Position numbers and translations under genes: made by a program. This document shows positions 16,319 through 23,351 of a stretch of DNA of 24,535 nt, piece after piece. The stretch comes from a virus. A model generated the notes under the pieces. The model was not told the DNA's origin. It did no database searches and was given only the letters and a program-made list of their open reading frames with translations. The DNA is taken from IMG/VR virus record IMGVR_UViG_3300020205_001245, positions 1 through 24,535 of that record. The stretch is one strand, 5' to 3'. How positions within the stretch are numbered: the first letter of the stretch is position 1; each line of letters opens with the position of its first letter.

Positions 16319-16454
16319 ATATAAGCAACTACAATTTATTAAAGAAGATGATGTCCGCACATTTGACGAACGAATGGCTGCTTTGCCGGCTATTCGCGAT
16401 GAAGACTTTCCGGAGTGGAAAGAATGGGCAGAACACACCTTGCAGATTAACTAA
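16311..16454 (+). CDS. Small acidic hypothetical protein between helicase and primase (47 aa)
   Basis: The sequence ATGAATGA at the end of the helicase gene gives two ATGs. The one at 16311 opens a coherent acidic frame: [20 protein letters not shown]... to EWAEHTLQIN. It ends at 16454, two bases before the primase ATG, so it fills the gap exactly. The aromatic and acidic residues (FPEWKEWAE) suggest a small folded or partner-binding peptide. A role with the gp41/gp61 primosome is a guess from position. Confidence 0.6.
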   Translation: MNEYKQLQFIKEDDVRTFDERMAALPAIRDEDFPEWKEWAEHTLQIN

Positions 16455-16456
16455 AC

Positions 16457-17452
16457 ATGTCATTAATTATTGATAAAAAATACATCAATCTTGTTTCTTC
16501 TTCTCTTGATATGTTTAAGTGGAAGGGTGAGACACTAGCTAATTGCCGTTGTCCTATTTGTGGAGATTCTGAAAGGAATAAAACTAGAGCAAGAGGGTAT
16601 TTTTATTCAAAGAACAATGATATGTTCTATAGATGCCATAACTGCAGTGCATCAACAAACATCTATAGGTTCTTGGAGACAGTATCCCCTGCACTCTGCA
16701 GGGAGTATTCTCTTGAACGATGGAAGTCCGGAGAAAACGGACATTCCAACTACAAGAAGCCTGAGATAAAGATTGAAGCCCCTAAGTTTGGTAGAAAGAT
16801 AAATTTGCCATCTGTCTCTAGTTTAGAGGCAGATCATCCTTGCAGACAGTATGTCGTAAAAAGAAAAATTCCACAACACTTATGGAATACTCTGTATTAC
16901 GCAGAAAACTTCTCAGAATTTGTAAAGAAACTGATTGATAAAGAAGTTGGTGAAGAACCTAGACTTATTATTCCTATATTGAATATACGCAAGGAACTTA
17001 TAGGGTTTCAAGGTAGAGCATTGGATAACAATGCGCTTCGGTATGTTACTATTAAATTCGATGAAAACGATAAGTTGTGTTTTGGTATTGATCAGGTGGA
17101 TCTGAATTCTATTGTATATGTTTTGGAAGGACCATTGGATTCTTTGTTTATACCAAATGGAGTAGCAATCCTTGGTATGAACCATGAAATTGATACATCA
17201 GTGTTTGCTAAAAGCAAATTGATTTATGTTCTAGACAATGAACCACGCAACAAACATGTGGTTCAGCAATATCATAAATTAATAAATACTGGTAAGACTG
17301 TGTGTATCTGGCCAGATAGTATAACTGGTAAAGATGTTAATGATATGATTTTGCGAGGAAGAAGTCCAAACGAAATCAAGAAACTTATAGATCATAACAC
17401 ATATTCTGGTCCGGAAGCAATGTTTAGATTCACCAAATGGAAGAAGGTCTAA
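16457..17452 (+). CDS. 61: DNA primase, T4 gp61 type (331 aa)
   Basis: Makes RNA primers for lagging-strand synthesis with gp41. The N-terminal zinc finger is CPICGDSERNK (C32, C35) and YRCHNC (C60, C63). The Toprim-type catalytic centre has LEGPLDSL (E224, D228), the acidic LDNEP (D260, E262) and GKDVNDM (291-297). Length is close to T4 gp61 (342 aa). It follows the 47-aa gene with a two-base gap and precedes the acidic protein by one base. No helicase domain is attached, as expected for T4-like phages. Confidence 0.93.
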   Translation: MSLIIDKKYINLVSSSLDMFKWKGETLANCRCPICGDSERNKTRARGYFYSKNNDMFYRCHNCSASTNIYRFLETVSPALCREYSLERWKSGENGHSNYKKPEIKIEAPKFGRKINLPSVSSLEADHPCRQYVVKRKIPQHLWNTLYYAENFSEFVKKLIDKEVGEEPRLIIPILNIRKELIGFQGRALDNNALRYVTIKFDENDKLCFGIDQVDLNSIVYVLEGPLDSLFIPNGVAILGMNHEIDTSVFAKSKLIYVLDNEPRNKHVVQQYHKLINTGKTVCIWPDSITGKDVNDMILRGRSPNEIKKLIDHNTYSGPEAMFRFTKWKKV

Positions 17453-17453
17453 A

Positions 17454-17819
17454 ATGGCAGATTACAAAGACGAACATGAGGACGAATATTATGAAGACGA
17501 AGACGAGATTGAATCAGATGATCCGGAAGAAACTTCACAGTTCCCAACAAGCTATACCGAAGAATCAGACGAAGATTCAGAAGTTGTTGACTTGGGAGAC
17601 ATTGAAATCGAATTCGACGGGTTGAGTGAAGAGCAACAAGCATGGATCATAACAACAGAAGCTATTGCTGAATTTGGTATAAAATTTGCAGAATATATCA
17701 AAGAAATAGATCCTGAAATGTGGAAACGCGCCAGAGATTATGCAATGGATTATGTGCAAATTGATGGCGTAGAATTTAAATTTGGTGATGAGGAAGAAAA
17801 TGGAAAACCTAAAGATTGA
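17454..17819 (+). CDS. Highly acidic protein of unknown function (121 aa)
   Basis: Asp and Glu dominate the first 60 residues (KDEHEDEYYEDEDEIESDD). After this comes a likely folded helical part (QAWIITTEAIAEFGIKFAEY, then IKEIDPEMWKRARDYAMDY) and a short acidic end. There is no recognised domain, signal or membrane segment. A disordered acidic arm joined to a small helical domain could bind basic proteins or mimic DNA. The gene sits directly behind the primase and overlaps thyX by 20 bases, so it is expressed with the replication genes. Function unknown. Confidence 0.8.
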   Translation: MADYKDEHEDEYYEDEDEIESDDPEETSQFPTSYTEESDEDSEVVDLGDIEIEFDGLSEEQQAWIITTEAIAEFGIKFAEYIKEIDPEMWKRARDYAMDYVQIDGVEFKFGDEEENGKPKD

Positions 17820-18471
17820 TGTTCTTGATAAAGGATTTGTACAATATGTCATGCACATGGGAAGCGATCTTACTGTAGTAAATGCAGCAAGAGTGTCTTT
17901 CAATTCTGAAAGTACTGAGTTTACCGAGAGAGATGGTAAATTAGTAAATTACTTGGCAAAACACAAACATTGGACTCCGTTTGCACATCCACAAATCACT
18001 CTGAGAATCAAAGCACCGATCTTTATTCGAACTCAGCTTTTTAAACACAAAGTTGGATTTGTTGAGAATGAAGTTTCAAGACGCTATGTGTCAGATGCTC
18101 CTGAGATTTATATCCCAAATTGGCGTGGAAAACCAACAAATGGTGCAAAGCAAGGGTCTGAAGATTTTATGCCAATTGATGATGTATACAATACATTAAA
18201 CCGTAGTTATGAAATGACTGCTAAAGATGCTCTTCACACCTATGAAGATCTTCTAGCAAAAGGAGTAGCACCAGAACAAGCCCGTTCAGTTCTCCCACAG
18301 GGGACATATACTGAATGGTGGTGGACTGGCTCTCTTTCTGCATTTGCCAGAGTGTATTCACAGCGAATAGACCCCCATGCACAATGGGAAGTGCGCCAAT
18401 ACGCACAAGCAATTTATGACATCATTCAACCCCTATACCCAGTTTCTTGGTTAGCATTAACTACTAAATAA
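17800..18471 (+). CDS. thyX: Flavin-dependent thymidylate synthase (variant KHK motif, 223 aa)
   Basis: Converts dUMP to dTMP using FAD, NADPH and methylene-tetrahydrofolate. I start at the ATG at 17800, because AGGA at 17791-17794 sits five bases upstream. The signature region is QLFKHKVGFVENEVSRRYV (residues 79-97): the usual RHR-x7-S is replaced by KHK (82-84) with one more residue before the Ser (S93). Later motifs are normal for ThyX: AARVSF (29-34), SLSAFARVYSQR and AQWEVRQYAQAI near the end. It overlaps the acidic gene by 20 bases. Together with dut and nrdJ it makes a complete dTTP supply route. Activity is likely, but the altered signature is untested here. Confidence 0.92.
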   Translation: MENLKIDVLDKGFVQYVMHMGSDLTVVNAARVSFNSESTEFTERDGKLVNYLAKHKHWTPFAHPQITLRIKAPIFIRTQLFKHKVGFVENEVSRRYVSDAPEIYIPNWRGKPTNGAKQGSEDFMPIDDVYNTLNRSYEMTAKDALHTYEDLLAKGVAPEQARSVLPQGTYTEWWWTGSLSAFARVYSQRIDPHAQWEVRQYAQAIYDIIQPLYPVSWLALTTK

Positions 18472-18477
18472 CAATAT

Positions 18478-19665
18478 ATGATCTCTGTATTCTCCTCATA
18501 CAATGCTCCAGAACCGTCTACGATCCACGCTAAGCTCTCCTTGAAGGAAGTTCGGTATGGAGACTCTATGCGGTTAACTGTTGATCTAGGTGATGTTAAA
18601 TCCGGGCGTATATTTAAATTAATACCTTCTCACTTATATGAAGAATTGAAATCTGAGGGTATTCAGGATTATATTGTTAAGTTAAAAGGAATTGGCGAAT
18701 TTTGTTTTTTAGAAGACAGTAATAACGGTTTAACTTTACTAAAAGTAGTAGGTGGACTTGATCCTACTAAACAAATTGATAAATTATTTGAAATTTATGA
18801 TATAAATAAGTTAGATGGTATTAAGCCTGTCGTTGATGTACAACCAGCTATTGTTAAGTCAATACCTGCTCCTAATGTTTATATTCCTCGCGATGTAAAA
18901 GACGGCAAAGATGGAACTAAAGGTGATCGTGGTGATCGTGGTTTTATCGGTGAAAGAGGAGAAAAGGGAGATATAGGACCATCCGGCCCACAAGGAGTAC
19001 CCGGAGAAAGGGGACTAGATGGGATACAAGGCAATAGCGGGGTTAAAGGCGATAAAGGAGATAGTGGTCCTGCGGGAGCAGTTGGCCCTATTGGATTGCC
19101 AGGAAAAGATGGTAAAGATGGAATTCCTGGTGAAAAAGGAATTGCTGGTGCAAAAGGAGATATTGGGCCTCAAGGCATTGCTGGTTTGGCTGGGGAACCA
19201 GGTCCGATTGGTATTCCTGGTCCTAGAGGAGAGAAGGGCGATAAAGGAGATACAGGAAACACGGGACTTTCTGGACTACAAGGTATACAGGGTATACAAG
19301 GACTACAAGGAATTCAAGGTCCTATTGGAAAAACTGGAAAATCCGGTGACAAAGGAATAAAAGGAGATGCAGGAGAACCCGGTGTGGTTTCTGCTAACTA
19401 CCCTTTAAAAATTGATAATACTGTTCTAACATTAGATCAAGCATATCTCACTAAAATCACCGATCAAGTGTCTAATGCAACTGCACAAGGCGGTGGTGGT
19501 GGAAATGTAAGCATATATAAAAACGGACAAAAGGTTTCTAAAGCCGCTCGTTCGATTAATTTTACTGGAAATGTGGAATTAACCACAAATAAAAATAATG
19601 TTACTGTAGAAATTTTATCATCATCATCCACAATTGTTTCGGACTTAGATGGTGGAAATTTCTAA
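18478..19665 (+). CDS. Collagen-like fibre protein with DGGNF tail (395 aa)
   Basis: Three parts can be seen: an N-terminal domain (1-140; MISVFSSYNAPEPSTIHAKL... with KLIPSHLYEEL) that I do not recognise; an uninterrupted collagen stretch of 54 Gly-X-Y triplets (141-302); and a C-terminal domain (303-395) with a glycine run and beta-rich segment, ending DLDGGNF. Collagen stretches in phage proteins form trimeric rods, usually in tail or head fibres. The C-terminal tail matches those in the structural cluster 13 kb upstream, which ties this isolated gene to the virion. No Shine-Dalgarno sequence precedes the ATG, which lies six bases after the thyX stop. Position among replication genes is odd for a fibre. 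Confidence 0.85.
   Translation: MISVFSSYNAPEPSTIHAKLSLKEVRYGDSMRLTVDLGDVKSGRIFKLIPSHLYEELKSEGIQDYIVKLKGIGEFCFLEDSNNGLTLLKVVGGLDPTKQIDKLFEIYDINKLDGIKPVVDVQPAIVKSIPAPNVYIPRDVKDGKDGTKGDRGDRGFIGERGEKGDIGPSGPQGVPGERGLDGIQGNSGVKGDKGDSGPAGAVGPIGLPGKDGKDGIPGEKGIAGAKGDIGPQGIAGLAGEPGPIGIPGPRGEKGDKGDTGNTGLSGLQGIQGIQGLQGIQGPIGKTGKSGDKGIKGDAGEPGVVSANYPLKIDNTVLTLDQAYLTKITDQVSNATAQGGGGGNVSIYKNGQKVSKAARSINFTGNVELTTNKNNVTVEILSSSSTIVSDLDGGNF
18898..19383 (+). repeat. Uninterrupted collagen Gly-X-Y coding repeat (54 triplets)
   Basis: Glycine occupies every third codon from 18904 to 19383 with no break in phase. Typical triplets are GEKGDKGDT and GIPGPRGEK. Near 19275-19320 a simpler run of Gln-Gly-Ile (LQGIQGIQGLQGIQG) is almost repetitive in DNA and looks like a recent expansion. 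Confidence 0.95.
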
Positions 19666-19681
19666 CAACTAAATATCGTAC

Positions 19682-19709
19682 TTGACACACAAACACATAG
19701 TGATATAAT
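19682..19709 (+). promoter_or_regulatory. Consensus sigma70-type promoter for nrdJ
   Basis: A perfect TTGACA (19682-19687) and a perfect TATAAT (19704-19709), 16 bases apart, lie in the 67-base gap before nrdJ. AGGAG at 19718-19722 is the ribosome binding site, about ten bases before the ATG at 19733. A host-like strong promoter suits early expression of nucleotide metabolism. Confidence 0.85.
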
Positions 19710-19732
19710 GTCACTTTAGGAGATGTATATTA

Positions 19733-21652
19733 ATGAAATTACCAACACTTTACCAAGATTTTATTCACCTTTCCCGTTACTCCCGTTGGTTGGAGGAAGA
19801 GAATAGAAGAGAAACTTGGGAGGAAACTGTTGAGAGATATTTTAAATTCTTCGATAGTCATCTGAAGGATCAAAAAGTAAAACTAACAAAAGAAGAACGC
19901 GAAGAATTAAAAACCGCTGTTCTCAATCTTGAAATAATGCCAAGCATGAGATCTTTGATGACTGCTGGAGAAGCACTCGAAAGAGATCACACAGCCGGCT
20001 ATAACTGTTCATATTTGGCAATTAATCGCGTGAGGGCATTTGATGAAATTTTATATATTCTTATGTGCGGTACTGGTGTTGGTTTCAGTGTGGAAAAGCA
20101 ATATGTTGATAAGTTGCCTACAATCGCTGAAGAATTCACTCAATCCGATACTACAATCATTGTACAGGACAGTAAGGCTGGTTGGGCTAAATCGTATAAA
20201 GAACTTGTATCCCTACTCATTGGAGGTCAACTACCAAAATGGGATGTATCTAAAGTACGAGCTTCTGGCGCACGGCTCAAGACTTTTGGTGGAAGAGCCA
20301 GTGGACCTAAGCCTCTCGAAGATCTTTTCCGTTTCACCAGTGATACTTTTAAGAGAGCGGCTGGGCGGAAACTCACCTCAATCGAATGCCATGATATTGT
20401 CTGTAAAATTGCGGAGATTGTCGTTGTCGGAGGAGTCCGTAGATCTGCTCTTATTAGCTTATCGAATCTCACGGATGACCGCATGCGCGACTCCAAGACC
20501 GGGGCATGGTGGGAAGCTAATCCACAACGAGCACTAGCAAACAATTCTGCCGTGTATACAGAACGACCAGAAATTGGTGTGTTCATGGAAGAGTGGTTGT
20601 CTCTTTACAAGTCTAAGAGTGGTGAGCGTGGTTTGTTCAATCGCGATGCTGCTAAAAAGACTGTAGAGAAACTAGGTGATCGTAGAGATGCAACATATGA
20701 ATTTGGTACAAATCCATGTTCAGAAATAATTCTTCGTGATCGTGAATTTTGTAATCTAACAGAAGTCATCATCAGAAGTGACGATACCAAAGAAAGTCTA
20801 TTAAGAAAGATTCGTCTTGCTAGTATTCTTGGCACATGGCAAGCATCACTGACCAATTTCCCATACCTCTCTAGTGAATGGAAAAAGAATTGCGAAGAAG
20901 AGGCTCTGTTGGGTGTATCTCTAACTGGCATATTAGACAACAAGTTGACATATGATAATGGAACCGGTCTACAAAATCTGTTGTATGATCTAAGAAAAAC
21001 TGCCATTGCTGTTAATAAAGAATGGGCAAAGAGACTCGGAATCAATCCTGCTGCAGCAATCACTTGTGTAAAACCGAGTGGCACAGTTTCACAGTTGGTG
21101 GATGCAGCATCAGGTATTCATGCTCGTCATGCAGAATACTACATTCGTACTGTTCGTGCAGATCAGAAAGATCCTCTTTGCACTATGATGATGGAGTTAG
21201 GATTCCCATATGAAAAATGTGTAATGAAACCAGATTCCGTTATGGTGTTTGCTTTTCCGATGAAAGCAGTGGGATCTGTTACAAGAGATGGTTTGAGTGC
21301 AATTGCACATTTAGAACTGTGGTTGACATATCAGAATTTCTGGTGTGAACACAAGCCATCTGTGACAATCAGCGTGAAGGAACATGAGTGGATGGAAGTT
21401 GGTGCATGGGTGTATAAGCACTTCGATGAGATCAGTGGTATTTCTTTCTTGCCACATAGTGATCATTCGTATCGTCAAGCACCATATCAGGATTGTACTA
21501 AGGAAGAGTATGAAAGTATGTTGAGTAAGATGCCAAAGGATATAGATTGGTCTCAACTGAAGTTATATGAAAAAGAAGACACCACTACAGGAACACAAGC
21601 CTACGCCTGCAGTGCAAATTCATGTGAAATTGTAGATTTAACAACAAGATAA
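19733..21652 (+). CDS. nrdJ: Adenosylcobalamin-dependent (class II) ribonucleotide reductase (639 aa)
   Basis: Reduces ribonucleotides to deoxyribonucleotides with a B12-generated thiyl radical and works in air or without oxygen. It looks like the monomeric Lactobacillus-type enzyme. NPCSEI (327-332) gives the thiyl Cys 329 and Glu 331. C92 (GYNCSYLA) and C340 (REFCNLTE) form the likely redox pair, and the 11-residue spacing from C329 to C340 matches Cys408-Cys419 of the Lactobacillus enzyme. The C-terminal shuttle is CSANSC (C626, C631), the same CxxxxC spacing. It is about 100 residues shorter than that enzyme. No B12 genes are seen, so cobalamin must come from host or environment. It has its own promoter. 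Confidence 0.95.
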   Translation: MKLPTLYQDFIHLSRYSRWLEEENRRETWEETVERYFKFFDSHLKDQKVKLTKEEREELKTAVLNLEIMPSMRSLMTAGEALERDHTAGYNCSYLAINRVRAFDEILYILMCGTGVGFSVEKQYVDKLPTIAEEFTQSDTTIIVQDSKAGWAKSYKELVSLLIGGQLPKWDVSKVRASGARLKTFGGRASGPKPLEDLFRFTSDTFKRAAGRKLTSIECHDIVCKIAEIVVVGGVRRSALISLSNLTDDRMRDSKTGAWWEANPQRALANNSAVYTERPEIGVFMEEWLSLYKSKSGERGLFNRDAAKKTVEKLGDRRDATYEFGTNPCSEIILRDREFCNLTEVIIRSDDTKESLLRKIRLASILGTWQASLTNFPYLSSEWKKNCEEEALLGVSLTGILDNKLTYDNGTGLQNLLYDLRKTAIAVNKEWAKRLGINPAAAITCVKPSGTVSQLVDAASGIHARHAEYYIRTVRADQKDPLCTMMMELGFPYEKCVMKPDSVMVFAFPMKAVGSVTRDGLSAIAHLELWLTYQNFWCEHKPSVTISVKEHEWMEVGAWVYKHFDEISGISFLPHSDHSYRQAPYQDCTKEEYESMLSKMPKDIDWSQLKLYEKEDTTTGTQAYACSANSCEIVDLTTR

Positions 21653-21662
21653 AGGAGATACT

Positions 21663-21965
21663 ATGTTTACACCAGTGCAATGTGTTTGGATTTTGATTGT
21701 TTCGTTTTGTATCATGACTGTTCTTTATATTTTATCGGAATTACAAAACCGATCATATAAGAAACAACTCTTTAGTGAACGAGAAGATACTAGAGAAATA
21801 AATATGCGAAGAGATATCGAACAAGATATTCAAAATGTTCGTAGTCGAATCGATGAGAATGATCAAGCGTTGTGGGCTGCTTTAAGTGACTTGAGTAACA
21901 ACATAGAAACTAGATTGTCTCTGTTGTCTCCTCCCAAACAAGTAAACCCCAAGAAACTCAAGTGA
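21663..21965 (+). CDS. Small membrane protein with coiled-coil tail (100 aa)
   Basis: The N-terminal hydrophobic helix (about residues 6-25, QCVWILIVSFCIMTVLYIL) is followed by NRSYKKQ, so by the positive-inside rule the rest is cytoplasmic. Residues 45-88 are charged, with heptad-like spacing (IEQDIQNVRSRIDENDQALW), probably a coiled coil. The end is basic. AAAGGAGA before the ATG is a strong ribosome binding site, and a strong terminator follows. The layout looks like an i-spanin, but the basic residues after the helix argue for the wrong orientation. Function unknown. Confidence 0.75.
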   Translation: MFTPVQCVWILIVSFCIMTVLYILSELQNRSYKKQLFSEREDTREINMRRDIEQDIQNVRSRIDENDQALWAALSDLSNNIETRLSLLSPPKQVNPKKLK

Positions 21966-21972
21966 ATGTAAG

Positions 21973-22000
21973 AATCCCGATAAAAATCGGGATTTTTATT
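21973..22000 (+). terminator. Strong intrinsic terminator after the nrdJ unit
   Basis: AATCCCGAT (21973-21981) and ATCGGGATT (21986-21994) pair perfectly over nine bases around an AAAA loop and run into TTTATT. It lies eight bases after the stop of the 100-aa gene and just before the late promoter box at 22012. The symmetrical A/T flanks may let it act weakly in both directions. Confidence 0.93.
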
Positions 22001-22011
22001 TAGCCAGCCAA

Positions 22012-22019
22012 TATAAATA
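22012..22019 (+). promoter_or_regulatory. T4-type late promoter box before the protease gene
   Basis: An exact TATAAATA lies in the short gap between a terminator and an ATG, the best-placed late box in the window. By T4 geometry, +1 would be at about 22025, only two bases before the ATG at 22027, predicting a leaderless or nearly leaderless message. Confidence 0.7.
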
Positions 22020-22026
22020 ATAGTGT

Positions 22027-22794
22027 ATGAGCAAGGGTCTAGTGATTTTCCTAGTAACCTTTATTGCGACGATAAACGCCTGCAAAGGTATAGCCCCCTC
22101 AACATCCTCCATACAACCAGATGGAAATCGATCCGAAGTGGTCGAAACTACTCCTGACCAAGAACTTCCCGGCTGCATTTCCCGGAACTTTGAAGTCATA
22201 AAAGAAGGAGAACACGATTCATTTGGTTGTGTGGGGAAAGTATTACGAGAGAATGGAGAACTTATTGGGAGTTGCGTTCTCATCTCTTCTAATGTTGCAT
22301 TAACTGCAGCACATTGCATTGATGGAGATGCTCCATATTGGTTTGAAACTAATATGTGTGAGCGGGTGAAGATTAAAAAAGCAATCCCATGTCCAGCATA
22401 CAGTAAACACAGAACCTCTAATGATATTGGTGTTTTAATACTTGAAACAGATTGCACAGAAACACCAGCCATTGTTGGATCCTATCTAGATCTCACCCGA
22501 TTAGAAGCAATCACTACAGTCGGTTACAGTTTTTGTGTAAAGAAGAAAAGCAATCCCGGAACATTTTTCTATTATGGGACAATAGTAGAAGATCCCACTT
22601 GTATGAAGTTTTTGCCACTATCTGGAACTATTTGGTTTGGTGATTCTGGTGGTGCAGTATTTGAAGCTGGTGGTAATTTATGTGGCATCATATCTTCTTT
22701 TGGATTGTATGGCACACAGCCATTCGAAAATTCAGCTACTCATATATTTTTATATAAAGAGTGGATTGACATCATAATTGGGGAGAATAGATAA
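22027..22794 (+). CDS. Exported trypsin-family (S1) serine protease, probable lipoprotein (255 aa)
   Basis: The chymotrypsin-fold triad is visible: H96 in LTAAHCIDGD, D133 in SNDIGVLIL and S207 in FGDSGGAVF. C83 and C97 match the conserved His-loop disulphide. Apart from the lipobox Cys there are ten cysteines, which fits export to an oxidising compartment. The N-terminus is a hydrophobic signal (GLVIFLVTFIATINAC); C19 follows an Ile-Asn-Ala lipobox with an unusual Asn at -2, so simple cleavage without lipid is possible. The start is fixed: an in-frame stop lies just upstream at 22021 and no other Met is near. No Shine-Dalgarno sequence is present. It could process virion proteins, act in lysis or act on the host envelope. 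Substrate unknown. Confidence 0.85.
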   Translation: MSKGLVIFLVTFIATINACKGIAPSTSSIQPDGNRSEVVETTPDQELPGCISRNFEVIKEGEHDSFGCVGKVLRENGELIGSCVLISSNVALTAAHCIDGDAPYWFETNMCERVKIKKAIPCPAYSKHRTSNDIGVLILETDCTETPAIVGSYLDLTRLEAITTVGYSFCVKKKSNPGTFFYYGTIVEDPTCMKFLPLSGTIWFGDSGGAVFEAGGNLCGIISSFGLYGTQPFENSATHIFLYKEWIDIIIGENR

Positions 22795-22799
22795 GATGT

Positions 22800-23351
22800 A
22801 TGATAATAGCTGGTATCGATTATTCCTTGACTGGGCCTGCAATATGTGTCTTCTCCGGAGAAGGGAAGTTCGCTTTCAGCAAGTGTACATTTTACTTCCT
22901 AACCGACACCAAAAAGTACGCCAAAACCCATTTAACTAATATAATAGGGGAAACCTTCTTAGATTGGGATTGCGATATCGAAAGATACGAAACAATCGCT
23001 GATTGGGCTATCGAAGTGCTTCTAGGATGCTCAGCAATCGCTCTGGAGGGGTATGCCTACGGCGCCAAGGGTAAAGTCTTCCACATCGCGGAGAATACGG
23101 GAGTATTGAAATATAAGATATACCAAAAGGGAATCCCTGTTACAATTCTGACTCCAAGTGAAGTCAAGAAATTTGCCACTGGCAAGGGAAATTCGGATAA
23201 AGAGGGAATGCATGATGCTTTTGCCCTAGAGAACAATATGCAATTGAAAACATTAATAACACCGGACAAGAAAGATATTTCAAGCCCGGTGTCGGATATA
23301 GTCGATTCTTATTATATCTGTAAAATGCTACACAGCAAACTATCAGACTGA
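22800..23351 (+). CDS. RuvC-like Holliday-junction endonuclease (183 aa)
   Basis: RNase H-fold nuclease with the four acidic residues of the RuvC group: D7 in GIDYSLTG, E83 in ALEGYAYG, and D166 and D169 in SDIVDSYYI. KKFATGKGNSDKEGM (about 123-137) matches the basic region before the last motif. In phages such enzymes resolve branched DNA before packaging, a job done in T4 by the unrelated gp49. The ATG at 22800 is five bases after the protease stop. A purine-rich GGGGAG lies about 15 bases upstream, which is a weak site, so coupling is likely. It ends inside the convergent lipoprotein gene by nine bases. Confidence 0.85.
   Translation: MIIAGIDYSLTGPAICVFSGEGKFAFSKCTFYFLTDTKKYAKTHLTNIIGETFLDWDCDIERYETIADWAIEVLLGCSAIALEGYAYGAKGKVFHIAENTGVLKYKIYQKGIPVTILTPSEVKKFATGKGNSDKEGMHDAFALENNMQLKTLITPDKKDISSPVSDIVDSYYICKMLHSKLSD

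Noticed and set aside
18801-18808. TATAAATA octamer inside the collagen-like gene
   Set aside because: No gene start lies at a suitable distance downstream, so it is probably coincidental codon use (Asp-Ile-Asn-Lys).
19019-19360. 113-codon frame overlapping the collagen repeat in another phase
   Set aside because: It is an out-of-frame reading of the Gly-X-Y repeat, which lacks stops because of its periodic composition.
20040-20537. 165-codon plus-strand frame inside nrdJ
   Set aside because: It lies wholly within a clearly real class II reductase frame, and its product has no recognisable feature.
21663-21965. Inner-membrane spanin (Rz-like) identity for the 100-aa membrane protein
   Set aside because: The basic residues directly after the membrane helix predict that the coiled coil is in the cytoplasm, the opposite of an i-spanin, and no o-spanin gene is nested in it.
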